In this document: piece by piece, positions 12,901 through 25,057 of the stretch
Layout: each line of letters begins with the position of its first letter
How positions within the stretch are numbered: the stretch's first letter is position 1
NCBI GenBank assembly: GCA_036850595.1
Contig: CM072168.1
Location: forward strand, 14,313,982-14,377,981
From: Rhyacichthys aspro
Taxonomy: Eukaryota; Chordata; Actinopteri; Gobiiformes; Rhyacichthyidae
Length of the DNA stretch: 64,000 nucleotides
Direction: 5' to 3'
The notes under the pieces: model-generated
Databases searched by the model: none
What the model saw: only the letters and a program-made list of their open reading frames with translations
Told to the model about the DNA's origin: nothing
Made by a program: the position numbers and the translations under genes

Positions 12901-13056
12901 GCTCAACAAAAGATCAAAGGTTTGAGGTGGCCCTTTATTTTAGTGGTCCCAGTCACTGGTTTTAGTCTTTGTTCCAATGACTTGGGTTAATTATGTACAA
13001 AAGCACAGGCTTTATAAAGGACAAACTGGATGTTCTATTTTATTACTCATTTTAAT

Positions 13057-13802
13057 GTAAAAAGTAGAGATGCTCCGATCAGGATTTATGAGGCCGATAC
13101 CGATCACATTAAATGTGTATTTAAGGGCTAAATTAAGAATGCTATAAAACAAAAATGAAACACTGAATTAAACTGTTTAACTGTTATTTTATTTAATAAT
13201 TTTGTAATTTTTTTGAGTAACAGCCAGGTTTCCACAAAACAAACATAGGTATAAACCATTAAAGAATCTCTGCCAATCCACAGGTAGCTCTCAACGTTGC
13301 AGGACTTAAATAAGAGTAAATAAATATTTCTCCTTTACTTAGTAAAGGTTTTCCAGTTTCTAAAATTGTCCACAAGCAATTACTGGTCATTCAACAGCAA
13401 ACAAAAGACATATGTTGTGGCTATTATGTTGGTTTATAAACCAAATAACAATTTTCTATGGTAGGCTATTTAAGGTAGTTATTCAACAACATGACTTGCC
13501 TTAACGCAGCGGATGCAGTGGAAATGTTCTCATTGAAAACAATGGATGCATATTTGCTGCGGAGTGCGTGGCTGAGCGGAGCTGCAACGCATGCAGTGGT
13601 CCGTCTTTGACACCTCGAAAAACCGCCAGACCAGAGAAACCGTTTTGAGTTAAACGCTATGGATAAACGTTAAGGACAAATCTCGCTTGTTCTGCACATG
13701 CGCATGATTAGTTTTTCTGATTGGACATTTTGCCGAGCACCGCTCACACTATTTATAGCCGTGATCGGCAGATCGGTTTACCTTTACCTTTAGTAAAAAG
13801 TA
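13057..13802. mobile_element. Non-autonomous hAT-like DNA transposon (MITE) with flanking direct repeat
   Basis: The left end begins GAGATGCTCCGATCAGG followed by GGCCGATACCGATCAC, a terminal signature I recognise from fish hAT-type elements. The right end carries GCCGTGATCGGCAGATCGG, so CCGATC-rich ends face each other as degenerate inverted repeats. The same 10 bp, GTAAAAAGTA, occur immediately outside both ends (13057-13066 and 13793-13802). This fits the 8-bp target-site duplication expected of hAT elements. The interior of about 0.73 kb encodes no transposase, so mobility would have depended on an autonomous relative. Its middle (13500-13700) is richer in CG dinucleotides than the surroundings. 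Orientation is undetermined. Confidence 0.75.
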
Positions 13803-14680
13803 ATGCATGCAAAGATCTCCAAGGTTTTCTCTCAGGAAAAGCAGAGTTAGCCTATATGCCTAGCCTATAGCCTAATAGCATCATATGCAATTTCTAGAGG
13901 ACATTGTGGATCTTTTCCCTCTACTTTTAATAGAATATTAAAGTGCCATTTACAGTATGTGGTCATAGATTTGATCTTTTATCACCAGAAATTGTTAGAA
14001 ACAACATAAGGCCTATAAAGAGTTTATTAACATAGTAGCAGTGCAAATATTTAAACCTTTAAATCTCTTTTTTTTTTAAAGCTAATAAAGGGCAAAAGCC
14101 ATAGTTTAAAATAGGCAACATATACAAAGTATACAAGATACTGTATAGTTTTACATTTACATGAAGCAAATGTGAGTCTCTAAAAATAGGATAGCTGTCA
14201 TGCTGTGGTTTTTACCCATTGGTGAGCCCTTGGCAGAAACACAATAAATGCTATGCATGTCCATGTGTGCATAGACTGTGATGTAAAAAAATAAAAAATC
14301 TTGTGTTAAACTCAGCTCAACTCTCAGCCACTAACAACATGCAGTGGTTGTGCATATGATATGTATTTCCCAGAAGAACACCGGTTAAGTGTGGCGCTAA
14401 GTGTGGCTCTGCCCGTCCCTCGCTGTGTTCCCTTCCTGTTGAGGTGTTGGAAAGCTTCTTCTTTTGCATTTCCAACACTGCTTTCCATCTCAGGGGAGCG
14501 CCAGATCCGTCTATCAGCGCAGCCCTCCAGGCCACAGAAGGGTGGGACAGCGGTTTAATGGGAGGGGGGTAGTGTGACTGGCACTGTTGATAATCATTGT
14601 AATTGGTGCGGGATGAGGAAAAGTGGGAGGTAATGCCGACGCTACTTCCACCCTCCACTGCTCAGACGGACCAGCACAGC
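13803..14680. other. Noncoding DNA, no gene
   Basis: Plain AT-rich sequence, then a GC-richer stretch from about 14390 with short overlapping frames on both strands. No element is recognised. Confidence 0.6.
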
Positions 14681-14689
14681 ACTCATCGA

Positions 14690-14745
14690 GACGAGAACAG
14701 GAAGGAAGGGAGAAAGGAGATGGGAAGGAGGAGGAACTAAGGTCG
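14690..14745. repeat. Purine-rich tract
   Basis: The plus strand is almost entirely A and G here (GGAAGG and GGAGAA type motifs). It is low-complexity sequence, with no exact tandem unit. Confidence 0.6.
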
Positions 14746-16455
14746 AGGATGCTCACTGTGCACTGGCAAAATGTCCAGAAAAAGATGATTCTCATTCATC
14801 TTCCTCACTGTGACTGTCAAATATCTGCACAGCAAACTTCACAGAAGTTTGGTGGAAAAGTTAATAAAACTTTAACATGTGGATCATTCTTGAAAGATCT
14901 AAGTCACATTATATTGTCGAAACTTTGAAAACTGGCCTGTATTGATCTGACTTGCAAGACTTGAACTGTTGGGTAGTACGTCATCTGTGGAGGGCATATG
15001 TTCTTATGTCAATGTGTATTATATTGATTGTTTTCTGTATTTCATTACTTGCCTCAGTGGTTTCTTATTCATAACTTGAAGGGATGGATGATATTGATCA
15101 CACCAAAGCAACCCAATCCTAAACCGGTTTAACACATACTTTTCTGTAAATTACTAGAGATAACAAAAACTGCCTTCAGCACTAGAACAATCTAATGGCA
15201 TCCCAGTCCACAGCAAAAATGGAAATAGGTGAGGCTGTAGGCTTGTGGCAGTAATGTGGCTTTAAGTGTCAAATGGCCACTGCCAAAGTCACCAGCCAAT
15301 TCCCAAAAATGTTACTAGTTTTTAATGTTTGTGTTAGTGCAGATTTCAGAGAAAATATTGGAACTTATCTTTGGCCTCACTGAACCACTCTTACATTTCA
15401 GGTAATAAAAAAATATGCCACTAGTTTATATAGTGTATAGTGCATTATGCTCAGTCAGTCAAATTATTAACACAATTTTATACAAAAGTATTAACACTAT
15501 GAGACAATGGCATATTTTTATTGTTGGTCGTTTTACTTTTCAATGGAGACAGTGTTTATTTCTACAGCTTTATTTTTATTAACTGCCAACATGTTTTTAT
15601 TGAACAAGAACAAATTAGTGTATAATTAATATTTTGCAGGATTAAGTACAAGCTGTATAAGTCTAGGTTTATTGTTAAATCTATATATTGAGACAAGTGC
15701 TGGTTTCTACATCAAGGCTGTACGTAATTTGCAGAACACAATCAAGTGTGCTCAAGAGAAAAATAGACAACATAGAATTTTACTAAATATACAAGAGAGT
15801 CGGACACTTTCGGACAGAAAAAAGTTGCTAATGACATTAAAAAACCTTTCATGGGCTTAAAGGCTTTTATTTTTATTATTCTATTATCTTTTTCATTTTT
15901 CTGTCGTTCTTTCTTATGTGTCCTTCTGTTTTTGCACTTGCTCATTTTCTCTTTAATATCTGCTCATTACAAACCAAATAAATAGTATTTCTGGGCAGAG
16001 CATAATGAATACGGCAGTTATCTTTAAAAACACAGCTGTCTAGGTGCAGATAGGAGCGCACACAAAAACTACAGTTTGCCTTTTTAAGTACGAGCATGGC
16101 TAATCATAATGTGCACGCCACCGCTGTGGTGTGATGATTGTTTATGAAATACAAAAGTGCTGTTAAGGCTCCCTGTGTTTCTGAATGTTTCAGTGTCTTC
16201 TTTCTACAGTAAATGGATGTCAAATTGACCGACTGGATGATGTGCTTTCATTTAAAAAACTATTTTAGAGAAGGATTGTTCGCTTGGATTGTTGCCACTT
16301 TCTAGTTCTAGTGGATAAAATATCCCTAAAAAGCCTAAAAAGAGAAAAGTAAAAAGAGTAAAATGTTTAAACCAACACATTACACTAAAGCAGGTGGGAT
16401 GTTTCTAATGAGCTTTTTCAGTTTTTGTTATTAATAATACACTTATCCCCTATTA
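14746..16455. other. Noncoding DNA, no gene
   Basis: Very AT-rich and single-copy-looking. No repeat family or coding exon is recognised. Confidence 0.65.
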
Positions 16456-16475
16456 TTGTTGTTGTTGTTGTTGTT
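16456..16475. repeat. (TTG)n microsatellite
   Basis: About six to seven consecutive TTG units are visible, preceded by ATTATT. Confidence 0.85.
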
Positions 16476-16688
16476 ATCATATAATTGAGAAAGATAATTA
16501 TGTGTGCAGTTACAGTGGACATAAAAGTGGCCACACCGTGTTGTTCTGTATTTACATGGACGAACCATGACGGTAGACTCATGTAACATTACCTGCTATG
16601 CTGTCATGAAAAAGTACTTTTCTGCATCTAGACAAAACATTAGTTTGTGTACAAACTCACAAAAAAAACGACACCTTGCTTGATGGTC

Positions 16689-16709
16689 ATATATATATAT
16701 GTATATATA
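16689..16709. repeat. (AT)n microsatellite with one G interruption
   Basis: An alternating AT run interrupted once by GT (ATATATGTATATATA) in otherwise unique sequence. Confidence 0.85.
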
Positions 16710-17204
16710 GCGCAGTGCTACTGGAAACTGGCCTTTGCCTTTTACATGTATTAATGTGATGGGAGACAACTGCTGCCTGTGTCAAAAACATGAAACAAGA
16801 GTATCTCTTCTCTGTGTCCAAAATAGCTTTTAGCTACTTTGCACTGTCCTATAAAAATCAAAGCCTGGGTTCCTCTTCCTGCCCTGTTTTATTAATATTT
16901 CTCCTCAGTATTGCACACTTTAATTCTTCACTCAACTTGTTATCCCTGTCTTCTTGAATTTAATTTGCATCCATTTAGGAGAGATGAGATGCCAGCTCTC
17001 ACTATCTCTTTTTTGTGTCTGTGTGATGGGCAACTGCGAGCCTGCGTTTCTTCTTTATCCAGTAGTGATTAGTCTAGCCAAATAGCTGGTATTAGCAATG
17101 TAAAAATCTGCTTATGCACTGCCAGCTGGAGCAGATGCTCAAATTAAGCATCAGTGCCAGGTTTTTTTGGCTGGCACGGAGAGATGCTGGAAGGCCAGTG
17201 TTGA

Positions 17205-17325
17205 GGAGTGTGAGAGGAGAAAAACAAGAAAACAGGTTGAAGAGCGAGATGGAGAAATGGGCTTGAGAGAAAGAGAGAGAAACAAAGAGAAACGACAGAA
17301 TAAGAGAGAGGGGGGTGTTGGGAAG
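17205..17325. repeat. Long purine-rich low-complexity tract
   Basis: About 120 bases of nearly pure A/G on the plus strand, including GAGAGAAAGAGAGAGAAACA. The Lys/Arg/Glu-rich 64-codon frame across it (17167-17361) and the matching Ser/Phe/Leu-rich frames on the other strand follow from this composition and are not called as genes. Confidence 0.75.
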
Positions 17326-17349
17326 AGTGAGCATGGGAATAAGAAATGG

Positions 17350-17460
17350 CAAATTCTTTAGTTTCAGCCAATTAGGCTGAGAAGCCACTGTAATTAACTC
17401 TCGAGGGACCCACTGAACAGTCATGCACCTCGTTTACATAATGAGGATGAGAGGCTCTTT
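17350..17460. promoter_or_regulatory. Candidate conserved noncoding element around an AATTA palindrome
   Basis: CAGCC-AATTA-GGCTG (17365-17379) is a short inverted repeat with a homeodomain core at its centre. TAATTAAC follows at 17391-17398. Sequence complexity rises sharply after the purine tract. Enhancer function is inferred from texture only. Confidence 0.3.
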
Positions 17461-20030
17461 TCTCCTCTTTCTCGTCTTCCTCGCTTCTCCCCGATTTCTG
17501 TCATTGGCCTGTTGAACCAAAGCAGTGCAGCACTTCCCTCTATTGCTTATGACCATACTCCTACAGCTCTCACTGACCCATACACCTTGTATTTATAACT
17601 CAGACCGGTATCAAACCCCAAAGAGTGATTGCACTCGAGCAGTATAATGTAGCATTCATCTGCTTCTGGGATAGTCCAGTGTCCAGCTTAATGAGTCAGT
17701 TTCTAGACTTCTGTGTTCATGTTCAGAAAGGTAAGATGAATATTGCTGTTCACAGACTTAATGCAAGATTACTTCATAATTTAGCTACTATCACGTCAGG
17801 TTATTGTTTAATATAAGCTGAAGACTATAAATTACTCATTTAACCTAATGTTTTTGACTCTGATGTGATGGAGATGACATGTGGCACAGACAGTACGTAT
17901 ATTCAATATCCTTTTGTAGTGAACTTGTTCTCACATTACTGACGCAACCTGCATAAAGCGGTCACTTTTGATCATGTAAATTTATGATAATCCCCTGACT
18001 TCTTCCTTTTGCCCTTTGCCCTGCACCAATACATTTCATTTCCTTCTGCCGAGATATGAAAATTATGAAGTCACACCTAAGTCCAGAAGCTTTTTGACCG
18101 CTGAAAAGATCTTAAACATGAAAGCAGCAAGTTTTGAAGGGCGTACTTCTATTGGTCCATACATACATGTGAAAGGCCCATCACTCCTAGACCCTTTGGA
18201 TACACAGACCTTATATCTTTCCTCACAGCCACATGTGCCTAACATTGATTTTTTTCTTCTTGAGTATGAAGATTAAAGGAATTTTCAACAACCTTAAATC
18301 ATCTTGAAACAGGAAAAAGTTTTCTTGCTCAAGTGTGGTTGGAATTGTTGACTCGAATGATGTGAATATGAAGGTTTACTGATCATTTTGATCATTTTTA
18401 AAGATATTTAATAGTTTTATTTGATGTACATGTTGAAAGAGACAGCAAAAAACAAATCATGGTCTGTATGAAGTGTTTTGCTGTTCAACAATAATGTACT
18501 TTTGTTGTATTTTTCCACTACAAGGTTGAGTGTAGCTAAGGGGCAGCCTGAATGCAACGTAACAGCAGGAAATTCATATCTTGAGGTTGTGTGTTTTCTC
18601 TCCCCGTGCCTTATTTTCCCTCTTCCTTTGATGGCAGACTTGGGATAAAAGCGTTAAGATGACTTCCTCTTTTATTAAAGCAGGCTTAATTTAATTAGCT
18701 TGCACTGCGTGAGCCTGCTATCGGGCCCTTCTGTTCCTGTACCCAAGGTTTTTGACGCTATGAGGAAGAGAAGAACAGAAAAAAGGGAAACTGAGGGGTG
18801 GTCTCCAAGGAGGAAGTGTCCTTTTAATCAGACTTCTGCTAAGATCCTCTTACCATCTCCTAAGAGAGATCATGGCACTGCATAGGCAGATGGATAGACA
18901 TACAGTAGTTGAAAATGAAAAAAAAAAACAAAAAACACAAAACAAAAATCTGGATTAAGCACTGTATGGAGCAGTTTATTTTACATTATATTTTATACAT
19001 GAAAAATAGAGATATAAAACAATAATGCAGTTTGGTTCATGGTCTCCTTCATGCTATCCTAATATAGTTCATTATGACTCCCATATGATTGTAGGTGTGC
19101 AGCCTGATTCTGTCATTGAATGGGCAGCAACTGCAATACCTCATGTTTGTCATGTGTAGCCCTTCAAGTGGGGCAAAGTCATGACTTTACATTATCACAC
19201 AGAATGCAGGCATTTATCATGACACAGTTGAAGCAGCAGCCGTGTACTGTGACAAACATTCATGTCAGAAGGCAATCCACTCTGAAATACATTTTTGCTA
19301 TGTAACATTTTTCTGCAAGTCACATTTGTGCGATAGTGTTCTAGCACAGAAAAGCAGAAAATGTGAAAATGTGTTAAAAAAAAAAGTAGGTGAGGAAAAA
19401 GGATGTGAAATAAAACCCAGTGCTTTGCCATTTAAGTCACATTTGAGTCCTAAGGAGGTTAATATAGAAGCTGCCGCTCTGATGGCAAAACTCAATCCAG
19501 GAAATACTAAGAAGCTTTCTGAAAGTATTAGCTTAGCTTGTCAACGTTTTACTTAAAAGTTGCAAGATATACTTTGTACCACAAACATTTAATAAGTCAG
19601 ATGTTTTATTTTATTTTAAATCACAGAACAAACAAAGAACATATAAAAAACGCATGATGATGATTCAGGAGACTGGGTTGCAGAAGGTGAGATCAAGTAC
19701 ATTAAATGAATCCATATTTCTGTGTGAGTGAAAGTTCAGAAGCTTTTGTCCAGCTTACATCAATAATTACAGGGCTGGATATGCAGACTCTTCAAATCCA
19801 CTGAATGTTTGTTTAAATGGGAAGCCGCTATATCTACAAAGCTAGTTATTATGAGGTGCCTACTCTTTAATTATTTGTGAATTTTGGCAGCGGTAATATT
19901 AAGGAGTCTCTGTACAGTTTTACTTCGGTTCATACCACTTATTTTGTCTCATTATAAAGCAACAGTGTTTCCAAATAAAAGTTTAAATAGCAACTAATGA
20001 GAGAAATAACAGTAAGACACACCTTCTCCC
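17461..20030. other. Noncoding DNA, no gene
   Basis: No gene is recognised. An 86-codon open frame (18016-18276, plus strand) and a 104-codon frame (19242-19556, plus strand) resemble no family I know. An A-rich tract lies at about 18918-18946. The 9-bp unit TGATCATTT is doubled at about 18378-18396. Confidence 0.6.
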
Positions 20031-20039
20031 TGAATGTGT

Positions 20040-20420
20040 ATGCCAGCGCTTGGGACTGCTCAGCCCACATTTGCTTAAAGAGTTATTGATGGTTAATGAG
20101 AATAAATGTCCCCTCTGAGCAATGTCATTAATGGACACTGAATCCTAGTTGTGTTAATTAAAAGTTAATGGAATGAAAAAAATGAAAAAGAGAAACTTTC
20201 GCCCAAAGCCTCATTATAGGAAAAATGTTGGGAATATAGGGTTTGCAAGGTAATTAGACCTTTTATATACTCGGCTGAGGGGATAGACTGTAGAAGATGC
20301 CCATAAGTTCAGCATTATATCGAGATGTCTAATAAATCGAAGAGTGCTGAGAAAGCAGGAGGGGAGAATAGGTTTCTAGTAAAAAAACATATAGTGCAGA
20401 GGCATTGTTCCATTTATTAG
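20040..20420. promoter_or_regulatory. Candidate conserved noncoding element, dense homeodomain motifs
   Basis: At least four TAAT-type motifs lie within 80 bp: GTTAATGAG (20092-20100), CATTAATGG (20126-20134), GTTAATTA (20153-20160) and GTTAATGG (20164-20171). TTATTGATGG, a PBX/HOX-like core, lies just before them. Repetition of the GTTAAT core in one orientation is unusual for random AT-rich DNA. No coding frame is present. Inference from motif clustering. Confidence 0.35.
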
Positions 20421-23119
20421 TGCCATGGTGCTATTGTTTGATGGTATTACAATAATGAAACAGAGGAGTGTGAACTACTAAAAGCCAATAATGCACATCT
20501 TCTCAATTTGCTCCAATAAATGTGACCATGTTGTGTTCCAGGGAACCCTTCAGTGGAGCAAGAGAACACTCGTTTGTGCAGCGCTTAAATGACCAGTTTC
20601 TCTTGCCATAAACATCACATTTTCGAGCTTTACAAAGTACCTACTCGTGCTTTTTGTCAATAAATGTACTTTGGCTTAAAATACTTGAGGCTGATGAATG
20701 ATGACGAATAATTTGTAAAAGGATCGATCAAAGCACAGTCGAGAATGGTGCATGTAGCAAACATAGAGTGTATATAACTTTGATTGAAACATATTTTAAC
20801 ACTAACAAAGACTCAAATTGAAAATCTGTGACAAATCATAGACGTTTTAATACCTTGACCCAATCCAGGATCAAGATGAAGGTTCTTAATTTAGATACAT
20901 ATGTTTGACAAGACAATCACTGAATATGTTTAGTGCTGTTATGACATGAGCATCTTCAAATGTAGTGTTCAAAACTCCATTGTCACGCAAGATTTCTGTG
21001 ACTGTTGGTCTGATATATGTATGTGTATGTCAAATGATTCTGAGAATACTAAACTCATTCACTCAACACTGAGAGAATGAGATGCTATTCCAGTGTTCAG
21101 TCCATTTTATTGTTTGTGAAAAGTCTGGAATTGGCTGGACATGACTAAAATGGCTCTGAAGCAGCTCTGTCATAAACACCTTGAGCATTTTGTTCATCTA
21201 CCTTTAAATGGCAAGCGATTTTGTTTTTTAACTGCCTATCTTATCCAAGTGACATGACTTTTGAGCCAAAGAAGTCTTTTTCAGACTTCTTTGTATTTCA
21301 CCACCTGAGGGCATACTGTCAGATTGACACCACTCTAGTATTTCTTTCATAATCAGGACTCGACAGCAATTTTCAAAGGTGTTTTGTCCTGAGATCACTT
21401 TTATTAAAGACCTCTTCATTGGTAAAAGCACAGAAACTCTGATTGTGCATCAGTTATGACATGACCACACAAAAAGCTCGAGGCTATGGCTGCAAATGTG
21501 CTACATCAATCCACAGCCAGAATGAGAAATACATATTTTACTCAAGGGACAACAGTTGCTACAAACTTTCCAAATTATCCAGAGGCATTTTAAGTGCACA
21601 GATAACTCTAAGGCCCCAATACTTCTCTTCACCCATTTGATTCATTTTTTACATTGTTTTTTTGTGGAGTTCTTCAATGACTTCTTAACTTTCTTAAAAC
21701 ATCACTGACCTGACTATGGTATATAAAAGGATTTTCTTGTGATGGCTATTTTTTCACTTTTTTTTCAGATTACTTTTGCAGATCACTGTTTATTGTAGAA
21801 AGAGAGAATAGGCACCTGCTTCAATTATAAAAGGGGACAGTTGCTGATGTTGATGAAATTGCAGCTAATGGCAAACTGTGTACTTGGCTTCCGTTGTATT
21901 TTTGACCTTTTACTATGTGAGACACCAGCAATCTGAATGAGGTAATTTTTTGACAAGTACACCCCTTATCAGAGATCAGGGAAAGTTAAACTAAAGTTAA
22001 AGCCCCCGTCATGATTTGTCTCTGTATTTATGGTGTAATTAGAGGCACTTTTTAATACCCTTGCCTCACTTGCTCCTGTTTATTCTTATTGTATATTTTT
22101 TATCCTTTTGTTGGAAGAACAATGTGGCAGCAATTTAACAGGTTACATAATATTTCCAATATTTGACATTGTGTTGTTTTTGAGCAGATTTGAGCATTTA
22201 TCTAGGCATTTTAATTTGAATCACACCACCACAATTCTTAGAACATCACTGGCCCTTGATATCAATCTTTACTGGTCCTCAAAAATTAGATTAATACCTC
22301 AATAGTGTGATTTTGTATAATTCATGTTAAAAATAGAACCCAGGCTTAACATACATTGTGTGAGTTGATGCCACACATTGCTGCAGTGTGTAGACAACAT
22401 ACAGGATAAATGCATAGCCTGTCTCGTATGCTGCTTGTTTATTGTTTCTGCCTGTAACTTGCACTTGGTGGAACGGGCAGCAGCTGCCAGCTGACATAAA
22501 GCTGCAGAAAGAACTCTCTTCATTGTGTCTTTATGACCACTGTAAAGATATGTCGGGCTTTGCCTCACTCTATCTCTCTGAACACCCTGAGGCAGTGGAG
22601 AGCAAGCTGCATGTCCCTGTGACTGACAAAGTCCATACAATTACCATTGAAAATTTTTTGAGTGAGCCACACACCAAAAAGAAAGAACAGACAGAGTACA
22701 GGCTCTGGGAGAGTTGACACTTGTCATCTTTGGTTTGGTTCAAACTAATTCTTGTTGGTGCAGTTCTCTTACAGTGTACACACATTTATGTGAAGACCCT
22801 GCTCCCAGAGTTTTGATGTGGTTTAATGTCTATGAGTCTCATGTCCAATCAGGAAGGTTCCCACCTCCCTCACAAACTTAACCTGACCTGTGTTATTTGG
22901 TCCAATCTGGAAAATGGTGTTGTGTGCAAGTATAAGCAAAACTAAATGTATAATTTTCTGTTTTGGTCTCAAGTAAATAAATGAACTCCAAATGTGAACA
23001 CACACACACTGGATACACAGTAAGGGACTAACACTGGTAGAGAAGTACTGAAATGAAGTTATCATTAAGGGCTGGGATAACTGTTGTGGTGCTGTACAGC
23101 CCACTGACGTTCTATATAG
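20421..23119. other. Noncoding DNA, no gene
   Basis: Plain AT-rich sequence containing the 21.27 kb hairpin annotated separately and a short AC run near 22999-23012. The open frames at 22299-22785 overlap on opposite strands and have no recognisable domain. Confidence 0.6.
21267..21293. repeat. Perfect 11-bp inverted repeat with a 5-base loop
   Basis: CAAAGAAGTCT (21267-21277) and AGACTTCTTTG (21283-21293) are exact reverse complements separated by TTTTC. The stem is too short for a microRNA precursor. There is no T-run directly after it to suggest an RNA polymerase III terminator. Confidence 0.8.
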
Positions 23120-23620
23120 AAGAGCTGTTACCAGGAGTCACAGGCCTGCTCCAGTGACTCATAAGGACACACAGTGAATGAACCATCATTTAATCAGTCT
23201 GCCAAAGATGCCAGAGGCCAGCCTCCCCATCATGCAGAATGATTGCCTTTACTGATTGCAATGCCAACACGTCTGGCAGTTTTCATTCCTAACAGCCAGC
23301 CACGCAAAATAATAGCCGGCGTCAGCCAACAGTTATGATGCCATTTCCTCAATTGCAGGCACACTCAGTGGACTGTCTTGAGTTGTTTGTCACCTATCTT
23401 TGGAAGTGACAGACCTCCTTGAGAACCTTGTGAGCCTCTCCTGGATAAAACTCATTATCCCAGTCTGCTTCTCTTCAGGAAACTCATTATCCCATCCATC
23501 ACCAGTAGACTCTCAGACAACAGGATGAATATGCCCTCTCATCATTTAATTAGATGGCTTTGCCCGGAGTTTGTGGGAGCACAACAGCAACCCTCACTGA
23601 TATATAAGCTGTAATTATCT
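23120..23620. promoter_or_regulatory. Regulatory-looking noncoding block
   Basis: A long stretch of higher sequence complexity and balanced composition with no open frame worth calling. The 15-bp string AAACTCATTATCCCA occurs twice (23448-23462 and 23480-23494), 32 bp apart. Candidate conserved noncoding DNA. No alignment was available. Confidence 0.25.
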
Positions 23621-25043
23621 ATCTAATGTGACATCTTTAGTTTGACATCTGATACTAGTGTAAGTTGCCATTGTCTCCCAATTTGGGCAACACACACTTA
23701 TGACAACCACCCTGCAGAGCTGTCATATAGAGGTAGGGCTACAGGGCTCTGGTCTTAGTCAGCTGAGCTTTGTAGTTTCTGGAACAATGGGCCCTTACGC
23801 TGCGTTACTGCTAGAAAAGAAGATGAAAAGTGATACAAATTGGGTAAGTTCATATTATTAGACTTGTGAAATTGGCCTGTGTCAGTGTGGCAATATAATA
23901 AAACCTTTACAAAATCAAACATGCAAATTGAAAGCAATAGTTCAATGGCATTATGGGTTACAATTTATTGACCTTAAATTGATTTTTTGTCATGTGCTTA
24001 GTTGATGCTCTGCCTTCCAACATGTTGCCATTCATTTTCTTTAGCTGTGTGAAGAGCCACTAACCAGGAGGCCTCCAACCTGACCTTCACCAGTGCATCG
24101 CTAGCTCTTGGCCGTGTCTGTGTTTGATGCTATGGCTGGATTACGACCCATAATCAACTGTGACCACAAGTCATTGGGTAGATGGATGACTTTTGGTTCC
24201 TCTGTCCCCCATAAGCTCTCACCACTGCTCTTCACACTCCACCATTCAATTCCCCTCCACCCACACCCCCATTCATCGCTGCTCTGTCTAATGACAATGG
24301 AGGGCCCTTGAATGAGTCGGAGAATAGATTATTGACTGGGGCCAAAGATTTACACTGGAGCCACGGGACCAGGAGGCCCCAGTGGAGATAAATGGGACAA
24401 GTAATTGAGTTTGGTCACTCAGTTGTGTTGGAGTGGCTAAGGCCAGTGTTGTACCCATGGTGGTGCTTGGTGGGTACTCATGGGGGGTGAGAGCCATGGA
24501 GCTTTATGAGCCATACAAAGTGGCAGAGGAGGGTCAGACTGAGGGCAGTTAGACTCTAGACGACAGGGTAATGTGGCTAAAGATGGACAAGGGGAAGAGG
24601 AATGGTACGTTACAGATCTCAGAGATTGTAAAGGAAACAGAGGATTCATTCAGTGCAGTAAGACTTAGACTGAGTGGTGCTTTGCTTAATATAAACAAGA
24701 ATGTTAATCTACATTCCAAAGGCAGCTGCTTGAGGACCTTCTGTGTTACTTGACTTTTATTTAAATGTATCACTTTTTAAGAAAGTTATGCATTTCCCAT
24801 ACAAAACAAAACAAAATGACTCCTATTTGATCAGATTAGGGTGAAATCCTCAAGTGATGCAAGACCAGCTTTTTTACTCTGTGCTCTGTGTAACATTTGA
24901 GAATATCAACCATGACTCAACAGTGAAGGATCAGTCACTCATATCTTGTGTGTCAACATCATTTTGGGCAGCAGTGCCATGTTAGTAAGAGACGTGGTGT
25001 TTATTCCTCTATGGGTCAGTCAGACTGGGAAAGGAGAGACACT
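23621..25043. other. Noncoding DNA, no gene
   Basis: Includes a GC-balanced part at about 24080-24550, which could be another conserved noncoding block. Overlapping short frames on both strands have no domains. Confidence 0.55.
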
Positions 25044-25057
25044 GTTACCACAGTAAC
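25044..25057. promoter_or_regulatory. Candidate RFX X-box
   Basis: GTTACC-AC-AGTAAC matches the RFX/X-box consensus GTNRCC(N0-3)RGYAAC at every defined position with a 2-base spacer. RFX factors bind such sites at ciliary-gene promoters and in some enhancers. There is no nearby gene to assign it to. Confidence 0.35.

Noticed and set aside
17092..17424. Ser/Leu/Phe-rich minus-strand frames opposite the purine tract
   Set aside because: Their length follows from the purine-rich composition, which removes stop codons on the pyrimidine strand.
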